From NCBI RefSeq assembly GCF_000420305.1, contig NZ_ATUR01000004.1, positions 124,001-188,000 of the forward strand: a stretch of DNA of 64,000 nt, read 5' to 3'. The stretch's first letter is position 1. Each line of letters opens with the position of its first letter. A program made the translations under genes and the position numbers. Below the pieces are notes generated by a model, which saw only the letters and a program-made list of their open reading frames with translations, was not told where the DNA came from and did no database searches. This document shows, one piece after another, positions 10,870 to 18,671 of this stretch. The DNA comes from Novosphingopyxis baekryungensis DSM 16222 (GTDB taxonomy: Bacteria > Pseudomonadota > Alphaproteobacteria > Sphingomonadales > Sphingomonadaceae).

Positions 10870-11463
10870 TTGCCAAGAGAACTGAAAAGCCTGGCCGTCT
10901 ATTGCGGCTCCGCCACCCCTTCCGATCCCATCTATATCGATACCGCCCGCCAGGTCGGGCGCGCGCTGGCGGAGCGGGGCATTCGCGTGGTCTATGGCGG
11001 CGGACGGCTGGGCCTGATGGGCGCGGTGGCCGATGCCGCGCTGGACGCAGGCGGCGAGGTGATCGGCATCATTCCCGAGGCACTGGTCGGCAGCGAAGTG
11101 GCGCATCGCGGCTGCACGGAGCTGACCATCGTGCCAGGCATGCACGCGCGCAAGCAGGCCTTCACCGATCTCAGCGACGGTTTCGTCACCCTGCCCGGCG
11201 GCGTCGGCACCATGGATGAGCTGTGGGAAGCGATCAGCTGGGCGCAGCTGGGCTATCATGACAAACCCGTCGGCCTGCTCAATGTCGGCGGCTTCTATGA
11301 CGAACTGATCGCGTTCAACCGCCGCATGATCGACACCGGCTTCATCCGCGCCCAGCATGCCGGCATCATGGTGCAGGCCGAGGAGATCGGCGCGCTGGTC
11401 GACAAGCTTGCCGCTTACGAACCGCATCGCACCATCTTCCAGATGAAGGCGGATGATTTGTGA
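10870..11463 (+). CDS. LOG family protein (TIGR00730, cytokinin riboside 5'-monophosphate phosphoribohydrolase type)
   Basis: 197 residues from a TTG codon at 10870, with GGAG about 8 bases upstream. The Rossmann-like fold shows VYGGGRLGLMGAVADAAL and the catalytic signature PGGVGTMDELWEAISWAQLG, plus the conserved MHARKQAF. Family members cleave the N-glycosidic bond of nucleoside monophosphates, releasing free base such as a cytokinin or adenine. The bacterial role is often nucleotide salvage or unknown. It lies between the repeat-flanked GIY-YIG gene and crtB in the orientation of the crt genes. Confidence 0.93.
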   Translation: MPRELKSLAVYCGSATPSDPIYIDTARQVGRALAERGIRVVYGGGRLGLMGAVADAALDAGGEVIGIIPEALVGSEVAHRGCTELTIVPGMHARKQAFTDLSDGFVTLPGGVGTMDELWEAISWAQLGYHDKPVGLLNVGGFYDELIAFNRRMIDTGFIRAQHAGIMVQAEEIGALVDKLAAYEPHRTIFQMKADDL

Positions 11464-11471
11464 ACGAATTC

Positions 11472-11568
11472 CGTCATTGCGAGGAGCCGAAGGCGACGCG
11501 GCAATCCAGAGCGGATGCAGCGCTGCGCAAGCCCTGGATTGCTTCGGCCTCGCGGCCTCGCAATGACG
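11472..11568. repeat. Long inverted-repeat (MITE/REP-like) element directly before crtB
   Basis: The left arm (11472-11509) begins CGTCATTGCGAGG and ends GCAATCCAG. The right arm (11534-11568) is its imperfect complement, beginning CTGGATTGC and ending CCTCGCAATGACG. The arms match perfectly for 13 and 9 bases at their ends. The loop contains a further small palindrome, GCAGCGCTGC. The transcript would form a long hairpin ending 9 bases before the crtB start. The same sequence type is dispersed in many alphaproteobacterial genomes. Confidence 0.9.
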
Positions 11569-11577
11569 TCCTGTGTC

Positions 11578-12519
11578 ATGGCTGAGTTCGACCGCCCTGC
11601 CCTCGTCGCCCATGCGCGCGACAGCATCGCCAAGGGCTCGCGCAGCTTTGCCGTGGCGTCCAAGCTGTTCGACAAGCCCACGCGTGAGCGCGCCTGGCTG
11701 CTCTATGCCTGGTGCCGCAAATGCGACGATCTGGCCGATGGGCAGGATCATGGTGGCGGCATGAGCGTGATCGACGATGCGGCGGATCGGCTGAACTATC
11801 TTACCGGCATGACCGAAGCGGCATGGAGCGGCGTGCCTACCGGCGATCCCGCGTTCGACGGCTTCGGGCTGGTCGCACGCGAATGCGGCATTCCGCGCCG
11901 CTATGCCGATGATCTGATTGCCGGGTTTGCGCTGGATGCCGAGGAATGGCGACCGCGCAGCGAGCAGGATCTGTACCGCTATTGCTATCATGTCGCGGGC
12001 GCGGTGGGCTGCATGATGGCCATCATCATGGGCGTGGACCCGGAAGATGACGAGACGCTGGACCGCGCCACGGACCTGGGCCTGGCCTTTCAGCTTGCCA
12101 ATATCGCGCGCGATATCGAGGAGGATGATGCCGCCGGACGCTGCTATTTGCCGATGGAGTGGCTGGCCGAGTTCGACATTCCGCCCGGCCAGCATATGAA
12201 GCCGCCCTTCCGTCCCGCGCTGGTCACGATGGCCAGACGGCTGGCCGATGCGTCGGAGCGCTACGAGGCCTCGGCGCGCGTCGGCGCGGCGCGCCTGCCC
12301 TATCGCAGCCGCTGGGCGGTGCTGGCGGCGGCCGGCATCTATGGCGATATCGCCCGTGAAGTGCGCCGCCGGGGTGCCCATGCCTGGGATCACCGGGTGT
12401 TCACGAGCAAGGCCGATAAATTGCGCTGGGTGGCACGGGCGGCAAAGCAGGCGCGCGGCACGCCGGAACAAGCCAGCCGCGATGGGCTGTGGGACCGCGC
12501 GATGATGCCGCGGGGATAG
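11578..12519 (+). CDS. crtB: Phytoene synthase CrtB
   Basis: 313 residues from ATG 11578. An in-frame ATG at 11563 lies inside the preceding repeat. No Shine-Dalgarno sequence is visible for either start because the repeat occupies the leader. Both Asp-rich substrate-binding motifs are present: CRKCDDLAD near residue 50 and LANIARDIEEDD in the second half. GRCYLP and the R-rich YRSRWAVLAAAGIYG also match the squalene/phytoene synthase family. It condenses two geranylgeranyl diphosphates to phytoene, the first committed carotenoid step. Confidence 0.97.
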   Translation: MAEFDRPALVAHARDSIAKGSRSFAVASKLFDKPTRERAWLLYAWCRKCDDLADGQDHGGGMSVIDDAADRLNYLTGMTEAAWSGVPTGDPAFDGFGLVARECGIPRRYADDLIAGFALDAEEWRPRSEQDLYRYCYHVAGAVGCMMAIIMGVDPEDDETLDRATDLGLAFQLANIARDIEEDDAAGRCYLPMEWLAEFDIPPGQHMKPPFRPALVTMARRLADASERYEASARVGAARLPYRSRWAVLAAAGIYGDIAREVRRRGAHAWDHRVFTSKADKLRWVARAAKQARGTPEQASRDGLWDRAMMPRG

Positions 12520-12561
12520 GGTGCGCGAGCGGACCGGCGTGGCGTTGCCACGGAGGCCCCC

Positions 12562-13347
12562 TCAATCCCCCGATAGAATCTCCGCCGCTTTGGGTGCCAA
12601 CCGCTCCACCACCGCGCCGTGAATGCCCGGCGCGCAGACGATCAGGCCAAAATCCTTGGGGCTCGCCTTGTTATAACGAATGGGATCGCCCAGCGCGTCG
12701 CTCACCGTGGCGCCCGCTTCGGCGGCGATCAGATTGGCCGCCGCGACATCCCATTCATTGCCCCAGCGCAGCGTGGCGACCAGATCGGCCGCATTGCTCG
12801 CCACCATGCAGATGCGCAGCGCAATGCTGTTGGGCTTGGGCACCATCGACAGGTCCCGGTCGGCCTTGGCCAGCCCGTCGCTCGGCACGCGCGCGCCGGT
12901 GATGTTCGCGCGGGTGCTCGCATGGATGGCGGCGCCGTTCAGCCATGCGCCCTCGCCGTGCCGGGCGGTGAAACAGCGGTCGCCCACCGGCGCATAGATC
13001 ACCGAGAAGACCGGACGGCCGCCTTTCATCAGGGCGATCGACACCGCCCAGCCCTTGCGCCCGCGAATGAAATCGCGCGTGCCGTCCACCGGATCGACCA
13101 GCCAGGTCCAGTCGCGCCGGATACGATCGCTATTGTCCTCGGTTTCCTCGCTCAACCACCCCGCCTCGGGCAGGATCGCGCAAAGCCGTTCCTTCAGCAG
13201 ATCGTCCACTGCCAGATCGATGTCGCATACCGGATGGCCGGGCTTTTTCTCCCACACCTTGCAGTCCGGCTGCTGCCCTTCGCGCCAGCGTTCCATCGCC
13301 AGAGCACCGCCGTCGCGCGCGGCAGCGATGATGGCATCACCGTTCAC
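12562..13347 (-). CDS. Inositol monophosphatase family phosphatase (CysQ-like)
   Basis: 261 residues. The metal-binding motifs of the family are complete: SEETEDN, WLVDPVDGTRDFI and the C-terminal WDVAAANLIAAEAG. Proteins with this domain include inositol-1-phosphatase, 3'(2'),5'-bisphosphate nucleotidase CysQ and histidinol-phosphatase. CysQ is favoured by the GWLSEETEDN and KPGHPVCDIDLAVDDLLK regions, but sequence alone does not decide. Its start codon overlaps the stop of pmbA (ATGA), so it is translated behind it. Confidence 0.9.
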   Translation of the reverse strand: MNGDAIIAAARDGGALAMERWREGQQPDCKVWEKKPGHPVCDIDLAVDDLLKERLCAILPEAGWLSEETEDNSDRIRRDWTWLVDPVDGTRDFIRGRKGWAVSIALMKGGRPVFSVIYAPVGDRCFTARHGEGAWLNGAAIHASTRANITGARVPSDGLAKADRDLSMVPKPNSIALRICMVASNAADLVATLRWGNEWDVAAANLIAAEAGATVSDALGDPIRYNKASPKDFGLIVCAPGIHGAVVERLAPKAAEILSGD

Positions 13348-14702
13348 GCCGCAACCGTCATGCCGTCGATGCGCAGCGTGGGCACGTTGAGCGCGCGGGT
13401 GAACGCCAGATCGTCGGCAGGGGTCAGCCCCGCGAACATGTCCTTCAGATTGCCCGCCACGGTAATCTCGCTCACCGGCCGGGTGATCTGCCCGTCCTCG
13501 ATCAGGAAACCACCCGCGCCGCGGCTGTAATCGCCCGTCACGCCGTTCACGCCCTGGCCGATCAGTTCGGTCAGATAGACGCCGCGCTCGATGCCGGCCA
13601 TCAGCGCGGCGGGGCTCTGTGTGCCCGCTTCCATGTGCACATTGGTGGCGCCCACACCGGGCGATCCGCCGACGCCGCGCGTGGCATGGCCGTTCGGCGC
13701 CAACCCCAATTGCCGCGCCGATGCCGTATTGAGCAGCCAGTGGGTGAGCACACCCTTGTCGATCAGTCTGGACGGCGCCGTCGGCAGGCCCTCTCCATCG
13801 AACGCCTTGGAGGCGAGGCCGCGCATGCGGTGCGGATCGTCCACGATCGTCACGCCGCTGTCGAACAGCGCTTCCCCCAGCATATCCATCAGGAAACTGG
13901 CGCGCCGGGCCACCGACGGGCCGGAGATCGCGCCGAGCAGATGGCCGACGAGCGACCCGCCCACGCGCGGATCGAGAAGGACGGGCATCGCGCCGCCCTG
14001 CAATTTCACCGGATCAAGCCGCGCCACCGCCCGCTCGCCCGCCTTGCGCCCGATCTCTTCGGGGCTGGGCAGATCGGCGGCATGGCGCGCGGTGCGATAG
14101 GCATAGTCGCGCTCCTTGGCCGCGCCCTCGCCCGCCAGCACGCTGGCCGAGAGGCTGTGGCTGGAGCGCGCATAGACGCCGCCGAACCCGGTGCTGGTGG
14201 CCAGCGCGACGATGGAGCGGCCCACGCTGGCCCCGCCGCCTTCGCTGTTGGTCACGCCGGGTACGGCGCGCGCGGCATCTTCTGCCGCCAGCGCGGCTTC
14301 GCGCAGCGCCTGCGGGTCTGCGGCCGCGCCGCCATCCTCGCCCAGATCGTCCAGATCGAAATCGCCGAACGGCCCGCGCGCCAGCCGCTCCTCCGGGGCC
14401 AGCCCGGCATAGGGATCTTCTGGCGCAGCTTTGGCCATCGCCACCGCCCGCTCGGCCAGCTCGCGCAGCAATTCGGGCGCCAGCGCGCTGCTCGAAACGC
14501 TGGCGGAGCGTTTGCCGACGAACAGCCGCAGACCGATCTCCTCGCCCTCCGACCGTCCGGCATCTTCCAGCTTGCCCAGACGCACGGCGATTTCCGTCGC
14601 CGCGCCGCCGGCGTAAATCGCGTCGGCGGCATCGGCACCGGCGTCGCGCGCGGCGGAAACCAGCAATATTGCGCGTTCCAGCGCCTGTTTCTCGTTCAGC
14701 AT
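13344..14702 (-). CDS. pmbA: TldD/PmbA family metalloprotease, PmbA-like subunit
   Basis: 452 residues from ATG 14702. The frame open further upstream to 14843 would overlap the divergent kinase promoter and lacks family similarity. The family features are the N-terminal EIAVRLGKLEDAGRSEGEEIGLRLFVGKR, the central LDPRVGGSLVGHLLGAISG and the C-terminal GVTGDYSRGAGGFLIEDGQI. With a TldD partner the protein forms a hollow protease that in E. coli matures microcin B17 and degrades CcdA. TldD is not in this window. The PmbA subunit lacks the zinc HExxH motif, as expected. Confidence 0.93.
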   Translation of the reverse strand: MLNEKQALERAILLVSAARDAGADAADAIYAGGAATEIAVRLGKLEDAGRSEGEEIGLRLFVGKRSASVSSSALAPELLRELAERAVAMAKAAPEDPYAGLAPEERLARGPFGDFDLDDLGEDGGAAADPQALREAALAAEDAARAVPGVTNSEGGGASVGRSIVALATSTGFGGVYARSSHSLSASVLAGEGAAKERDYAYRTARHAADLPSPEEIGRKAGERAVARLDPVKLQGGAMPVLLDPRVGGSLVGHLLGAISGPSVARRASFLMDMLGEALFDSGVTIVDDPHRMRGLASKAFDGEGLPTAPSRLIDKGVLTHWLLNTASARQLGLAPNGHATRGVGGSPGVGATNVHMEAGTQSPAALMAGIERGVYLTELIGQGVNGVTGDYSRGAGGFLIEDGQITRPVSEITVAGNLKDMFAGLTPADDLAFTRALNVPTLRIDGMTVAA

Positions 14703-14820
14703 AGACCGGGCGATGTAAGCAGCGCCCTGCCGCCGGTCAATCGCCGCGCCGTCGCAGGCACCCGTCCTGCCGTTCGCTCGCTTGTCGGCGGCAGGACAAG
14801 GGCGTAAACGGCTGCCGATC

Positions 14821-16164
14821 ATGATCGAACGCCTCAAATCCATCTGGCAGGAATTGCTGAGCCCGGAACGCCAGCATGGCTACGGCACCACCTTGCTGCC
14901 CGCCGCCGTGGCGCTGGCGATTCTGATCCTACTATCCGGCGGCATCGCCATCATCGGCGCGATCGACAGCGAGCGGGAGGCACGCGAGGCCAGCCAGTAT
15001 ACCACCGGCGTGATCGCGCGGCTGGAAAAGGTGCGCGCGCTGGCGGTGGATATCGAGACCGGGCAGCGCGGCTATCTTCTGACCGGCCAGCGCAGCCTGC
15101 TGACGCCGATGAAGGAGGCTGCCGAGCGTGAGGTGCAGCTGCTCGATGAACTGAAGACCTATGCCTATGGCAATATGGAAGGCCCGCAGGAAGGCTGGCT
15201 GATGGAGATCGACCGGCTGGTGCGCGCCCATTATTCCGATGCCGCCGAGAGCGTGAGCCTGGCCCGCCGGGGGCAGCGCGCCGCCGCTATCGAGGATGTC
15301 CGCTCCGGCGCGGGCAAGGCGCGCATGGACCGGCTGCGCGCGCTGATCGATCGCTACGAGGCCTATGAATATAACCGGCAGGCGCGCAGCCTGGACGATG
15401 CGCGCGATTATGAGCAGATCGGCGGACAGCAGGTGCTGCTCGTGCTGGTGGTCCTGCTGCTTTTGCTGCTGCTGATCGCCTATCTGCTGTGGCGCAACAC
15501 CCGCCTTCTGAAGACCGAAATCGAACTGACCGAGGTGACCGAGGCCAAGGAGCAGGTGGAGTTGATCAGCCGCGAGCTGAACCACCGCGTGAAGAACCTG
15601 TTTGCCGTGGTGATGGCGATCATCAGCATGACCGCCCGGCGCGAAAGCGATGCCACGGTGGCCGGTGACAAGATGCGCCAGCGCGTCAACGCCCTGGCCC
15701 GCGCGCATCAGCTGACCATCGATCAGGATGGTGGCCGCGCCGTCAGTCTGCGTTCTCTGGCGGAAGATGTGCTGGCTCCCTATGCCTCGGCCGCGCTGCG
15801 CAAGAATGTGGAAGGCCCGGAGGTGCAGCTCGTGCCCCGCGCGGCCACGCCGATCGGCCTAGCCCTGCATGAAATGGCCACCAACGCCGTCAAATATGGC
15901 GGCTGGTCCAACGAAGCGGGCGGCGAGATTTCCATTCGCTGGACCGCCACCGACGATGCGGACCGCAGCCATGTGGAACTGGTCTGGTGCGAAAGCGGCG
16001 GCCCGCCGGTGGCCGCGCCGGCAGAAGACAGCAAGGGCTTTGGCAGTCAGCTGGTGGCCCAGAGCCTGCGGCAGATTGGCGGCCAATATGAGGCGCAATG
16101 GCTGGAAAGCGGCCTGCGCGCCGTGCTGCGGTTCAGCGTAAGCAGGGAACCGGACGACGCGTAA
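14821..16164 (+). CDS. CHASE3 sensor histidine kinase of the HWE/HisKA_2 class
   Basis: 447 residues. A transmembrane helix (about 20-45) is followed by a periplasmic CHASE3 domain with the conserved ETGQRGYLLTGQ, a second helix (about 205-228) rich in leucine and valine, then a short coiled stretch. The cytoplasmic phosphoacceptor block is ELNHRVKNLFAVV (His near residue 255). The ATPase N-box is ALHEMATNAVKYGG and there is a G-rich FGSQLV. HWE/HisKA_2 kinases in alphaproteobacteria often act in general stress or light responses. A single-domain receiver gene follows 14 bases downstream and is its obvious partner. Confidence 0.93.
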   Translation: MIERLKSIWQELLSPERQHGYGTTLLPAAVALAILILLSGGIAIIGAIDSEREAREASQYTTGVIARLEKVRALAVDIETGQRGYLLTGQRSLLTPMKEAAEREVQLLDELKTYAYGNMEGPQEGWLMEIDRLVRAHYSDAAESVSLARRGQRAAAIEDVRSGAGKARMDRLRALIDRYEAYEYNRQARSLDDARDYEQIGGQQVLLVLVVLLLLLLLIAYLLWRNTRLLKTEIELTEVTEAKEQVELISRELNHRVKNLFAVVMAIISMTARRESDATVAGDKMRQRVNALARAHQLTIDQDGGRAVSLRSLAEDVLAPYASAALRKNVEGPEVQLVPRAATPIGLALHEMATNAVKYGGWSNEAGGEISIRWTATDDADRSHVELVWCESGGPPVAAPAEDSKGFGSQLVAQSLRQIGGQYEAQWLESGLRAVLRFSVSREPDDA

Positions 16165-16178
16165 TCTCTTTAATATGT

Positions 16179-16535
16179 ATGAAGAACTTTACCGTCATGG
16201 TGGCCGAAGATGAAGCCCTGATAGCCCTGGACATGGTCGAGGGCCTTCGTGAGCGCGGAATGGACGTGATCGGCCCGTGCATGTCGCTGAAGGAATGCAT
16301 GGATTGCATTGGCGGCGCGCAGACGATCGACGCGGCTATTCTGGACGTCGACCTGGCGGGCAAGGATGTGTTTCCGGCGGCCATGCTGCTGCGAAAGCTG
16401 GGCATTCCGTTCATATTTCACAGCGGGCATCTGGAACGCGCGCATCTGCCCCGCGAGCTGGCGGACGTGCCGCTGTTCAACAAGCCGGCGCCGCTGGACA
16501 GTATGGCCCGCGGCCTCCAACGCACGATCAACTGA
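16179..16535 (+). CDS. Single-domain response regulator (receiver only)
   Basis: 118 residues: an acidic pocket (VAEDEALIALDMVE), phospho-acceptor Asp near residue 56 (AAILDVDLAG), FIFHSGH and the conserved Lys (LFNKPAP). No output domain follows, so it works by protein contacts or as a phosphate sink. ATG 16179 is the start matching the family N-terminus. It is co-transcribed with the upstream HWE kinase, and a strong terminator follows. FixJ- or PhyR-type output domains are absent. Confidence 0.93.
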   Translation: MKNFTVMVAEDEALIALDMVEGLRERGMDVIGPCMSLKECMDCIGGAQTIDAAILDVDLAGKDVFPAAMLLRKLGIPFIFHSGHLERAHLPRELADVPLFNKPAPLDSMARGLQRTIN

Positions 16536-16557
16536 GGCGTAGTTCATCCGATCAGAA

Positions 16558-16582
16558 CAGGCTGCTTCGGCAGCCTTTTTCT
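16558..16582 (+). terminator. Rho-independent terminator after the kinase/receiver operon
   Basis: AGGCTGC and GCAGCCT pair around a TTCG tetraloop and run straight into TTTTT. A textbook terminator 23 bases after the receiver stop. Confidence 0.93.
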
Positions 16583-16616
16583 TGGGCACCCAAGGCAGGC
16601 ACGCCGCCGCCGAGTG

Positions 16617-17249
16617 TCAGGGAATGCCCAGCATCTTGTGGGTCTGCAGGCTCAGCCGCCAGCGCGGATGGCCTTCCACGAAGCGCATCGCCTCCAGCCG
16701 GTTGGCGTCCGCTGCGGCGCTGTCCATCGGCTGGATCAGCAAATGGGTGAACGCCCAGTCCTCCATCGCCCGCCAGTCCGACCCCGCCTGTGGCCAGACC
16801 AGTTTCAGCTCGTCGCCCGATCGCTGCACCGTGTCCGACCCGGCCTTGGGGCTGATGCAGATCCAGTCGATGCTGCGCGGTACCGGCAATGTCCCGTTGC
16901 TCTCGATCGCGATCTCGAACCCGCGCGCATGCAGCGCGTCGATCAGCGCGTCGTCCACCTGCAGCATGGGCTCCCCGCCCGTCATCACGACATAGCGCCG
17001 CTCGGTCCCCGCGCCCCATAGCGCGGCCACCTTGTCGGCCAGCGCATCGGCGGTGCGGTAGCGCGCTCCATTTTCGCCATTCATGCCGACAAAGTCCGTG
17101 TCGCAAAACTGGCAGATGGCGGTGGCGCGGTCCTGCTCCCGCCCGGTCCACAGATTGCAGCCGGCAAAGCGCAGGAACACCGCGCGCCGCCCGGCCTGCG
17201 CGCCTTCACCCTGCAAGGTCGGGAATATCTCCTTGACGGCATAGCTCAT
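16617..17249 (-). CDS. queE: 7-carboxy-7-deazaguanine synthase QueE
   Basis: 210 residues from ATG 17249. A radical-SAM enzyme converting 6-carboxytetrahydropterin to 7-carboxy-7-deazaguanine in queuosine synthesis. The cluster motif is the C-X14-C-X2-C variant (first Cys in RFAGCNLW, the others in AICQFCDTDF), as in E. coli and Burkholderia QueE. FPTLQGEGAQAGRRAVFLRF and VVMTGGEPMLQ are the expected substrate and SAM regions. It begins 16 bases after the queC stop and is in the same transcript. Confidence 0.97.
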   Translation of the reverse strand: MSYAVKEIFPTLQGEGAQAGRRAVFLRFAGCNLWTGREQDRATAICQFCDTDFVGMNGENGARYRTADALADKVAALWGAGTERRYVVMTGGEPMLQVDDALIDALHARGFEIAIESNGTLPVPRSIDWICISPKAGSDTVQRSGDELKLVWPQAGSDWRAMEDWAFTHLLIQPMDSAAADANRLEAMRFVEGHPRWRLSLQTHKMLGIP

Positions 17250-17265
17250 GGGCGCACGATCCGTG

Positions 17266-17976
17266 TCATGCCACGTCCGGGGTGACGGCATAGACGGTGG
17301 GGTCCGCGATCCCGGCCTCGACAAATCCGCCATGGCGCAGGCGGCAGCTGTCGCATTCGCCGCAATGCTTGCCGTCCGCCGTGGGGTCATAGCAGCTCCA
17401 GCTCATCGCCGGGTCGAGCCCCAGCCGCATGGCCTCTGCCGCAATCCTGGCCTTGGTCATATATTGCAGCGGCGCGCGCACCTCGAAGCTCTCCTTGGCG
17501 TCTCCCGCCTTGGTGCCGAGCAGCGCCAGTTTCTGAAAGGCGTCGATAAATTCCGGGCGGCAATCGGGATAGCCCGAATAATCCAGCGCATTGACGCCGA
17601 TCACCATGTCGCGCGCGCCCGCCGCCTCGGCCCAGCCCAGGCACAGCGACAAAAAGATGGTGTTGCGCGCCGGCACATAGGTAATCGGGACGCCGCCATC
17701 CTCCCGCGTGCCCGCGCCATCCTTGGGCACATCGATATCCGCCGTGAGCGCCGATCCACCGAATTGGGTTAGATCGAGCGGCAGCACCACATGGCGCAAT
17801 GCCCCCAACTCCTTTGCAATGCGTGCGGCGCTTTCCAGCTCGACCCGGTGGCGTTGATTATAGTCGATCGTCAGGGCGAGGATATCGAACCCCTGCTCGC
17901 GTGCGATACCGCCTGCCACCATCGAATCCAGTCCACCGGACAGGAGGACCACCGCTTTTTTTCCATGTTCGCTCAT
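17266..17976 (-). CDS. queC: 7-cyano-7-deazaguanine synthase QueC
   Basis: 236 residues from ATG 17976; the longer frame to 18036 crosses the upstream terminator region. The PP-loop ATPase signature VVLLSGGLDSMVAG is at the N-terminus and the zinc-binding cysteines near the C-terminus (CYDPTADGKHCGECDSCRLR) are complete. It turns the QueE product into preQ0 with ATP and ammonia. Together with queE it supplies the middle steps of queuosine synthesis for tRNA. QueD and QueF are not in this window. Confidence 0.97.
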   Translation of the reverse strand: MSEHGKKAVVLLSGGLDSMVAGGIAREQGFDILALTIDYNQRHRVELESAARIAKELGALRHVVLPLDLTQFGGSALTADIDVPKDGAGTREDGGVPITYVPARNTIFLSLCLGWAEAAGARDMVIGVNALDYSGYPDCRPEFIDAFQKLALLGTKAGDAKESFEVRAPLQYMTKARIAAEAMRLGLDPAMSWSCYDPTADGKHCGECDSCRLRHGGFVEAGIADPTVYAVTPDVA

Positions 17977-18022
17977 TCCGCGGGAGCTAAGCCTCCCGCA
18001 TCCGCACTGCAACCACCCGCAT

Positions 18023-18052
18023 AAAAAACGGGCCACCCCGATGGAGCGGCCC
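18023..18052 (-). terminator. Strong rho-independent terminator upstream of queC
   Basis: On the minus strand GGGCCGCTCC and GGGGTGGCCC pair over ten positions (two wobble pairs) and are followed by G and six T. It ends whatever is transcribed from upstream before queC begins, and forms the 3' end of the candidate sRNA. Confidence 0.85.
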
Positions 18053-18109
18053 AGTTATGGCTCGCAAAAGCCAGCTAGGGAGGAAAGCGTACCGAACCGG
18101 GTACGTCAC
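18023..18109 (-). ncRNA. Candidate trans-acting small RNA with an exposed CCTCCC segment
   Basis: Minus-strand reading from about 18109: a hairpin GTACC/GGTAC (18105-18090 region), a pyrimidine-rich unpaired stretch TTTCCTCCCTA (18086-18076), a second hairpin GGCT/AGCC, then a ten-pair terminator stem followed by TTTTTT. A possible -10 box CTATAA sits at 18119-18114 with a poor -35 (TTAAGC) further up. There is no open frame. The CCTCCC segment is complementary to Shine-Dalgarno sequences, as in several known alphaproteobacterial sRNAs. Alternatively the stem is just the terminator of the gene at 18173-18568. Confidence 0.5.
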
Positions 18110-18172
18110 ATGCTTATAGCACGCACCCATAAACAGACGCTTAACGAACGTTCAGGCGGTATCCGGTCGCCG

Positions 18173-18568
18173 TCAGCACGGGCCGGTCTGCCGCGCTTCA
18201 TAGTCGAATGCGAACGGCTCGTTATGGTCCAGCCCCTGGCTTCGGATCTGCACCAGCCGATCGGTTTCGCGCCGGATGCTCGTGTTCCCGCGCACACCGT
18301 TGCAGCTGTAGCGGAAGGAAGCGATCCGCCCGTCCGCCCGCAGCTGCCGAATATCGCAGGACTTGCCCCGGTGCCGTGCATGGACAAGCGCTTGTGGATT
18401 GCCAAGGCAGATCCTGCCGACCGTTTTCATGTCATGGTCCTTGTCGCGCAAGGTCCACGCGCCCTTTTCCAGCGTCTTCAGGGAAAAGACGGGCGAGGCG
18501 GCCATCGCCGCGCCGGACAGTATGACGGCCGTCGTCAGGCCGAGCATGATGGTGGTTGGTTTTTTCAT
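18173..18568 (-). CDS. Small exported protein, DUF3617-like
   Basis: 131 residues from ATG 18568 (MKKPTTIMLGL); two other ATGs lie 9 and 15 bases upstream and no ribosome-binding site clearly decides between them. A signal peptide ends near GAAMAAS. The mature part has four cysteines (CLGN, SCDIRQL, YSCNGVRG and the terminal C) placed as in DUF3617 proteins, with the recurrent pattern GNTSIRRETDRLVQIRSQGL. Probably a disulfide-bonded periplasmic protein. Function unknown. Confidence 0.7.
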   Translation of the reverse strand: MKKPTTIMLGLTTAVILSGAAMAASPVFSLKTLEKGAWTLRDKDHDMKTVGRICLGNPQALVHARHRGKSCDIRQLRADGRIASFRYSCNGVRGNTSIRRETDRLVQIRSQGLDHNEPFAFDYEARQTGPC

Positions 18569-18624
18569 AATGGTCATCCGCATGATTCCATGACCCGCCG
18601 TTGCCAGCATAGGCCGAAATCGAT

Positions 18625-18659
18625 CAAAAAGCGAGTCTGCCGGCACGTCATGCCGGCAG
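18625..18659 (-). terminator. Probable terminator after hslO
   Basis: Minus strand: a perfect nine-pair stem, CTGCCGGCA with TGCCGGCAG around TGACG, then ACTCGC and five T, 13 bases after the hslO stop. The T-run is displaced by a few bases, so termination may be partial. Confidence 0.65.
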
Positions 18660-18671
18660 CGACATCGCCGT

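Noticed and set aside
10657-12471. 604-codon minus-strand frame across the LOG gene and crtB
   Set aside because: It runs through two recognised genes and the palindromic repeat on the opposite strand, so it cannot be a real gene.
17977-18172. preQ1 riboswitch upstream of queC
   Set aside because: The region has hairpins and a terminator, but not the short preQ1 core with its A-rich tail or the type-II arrangement; the layout fits a small RNA or terminator better.
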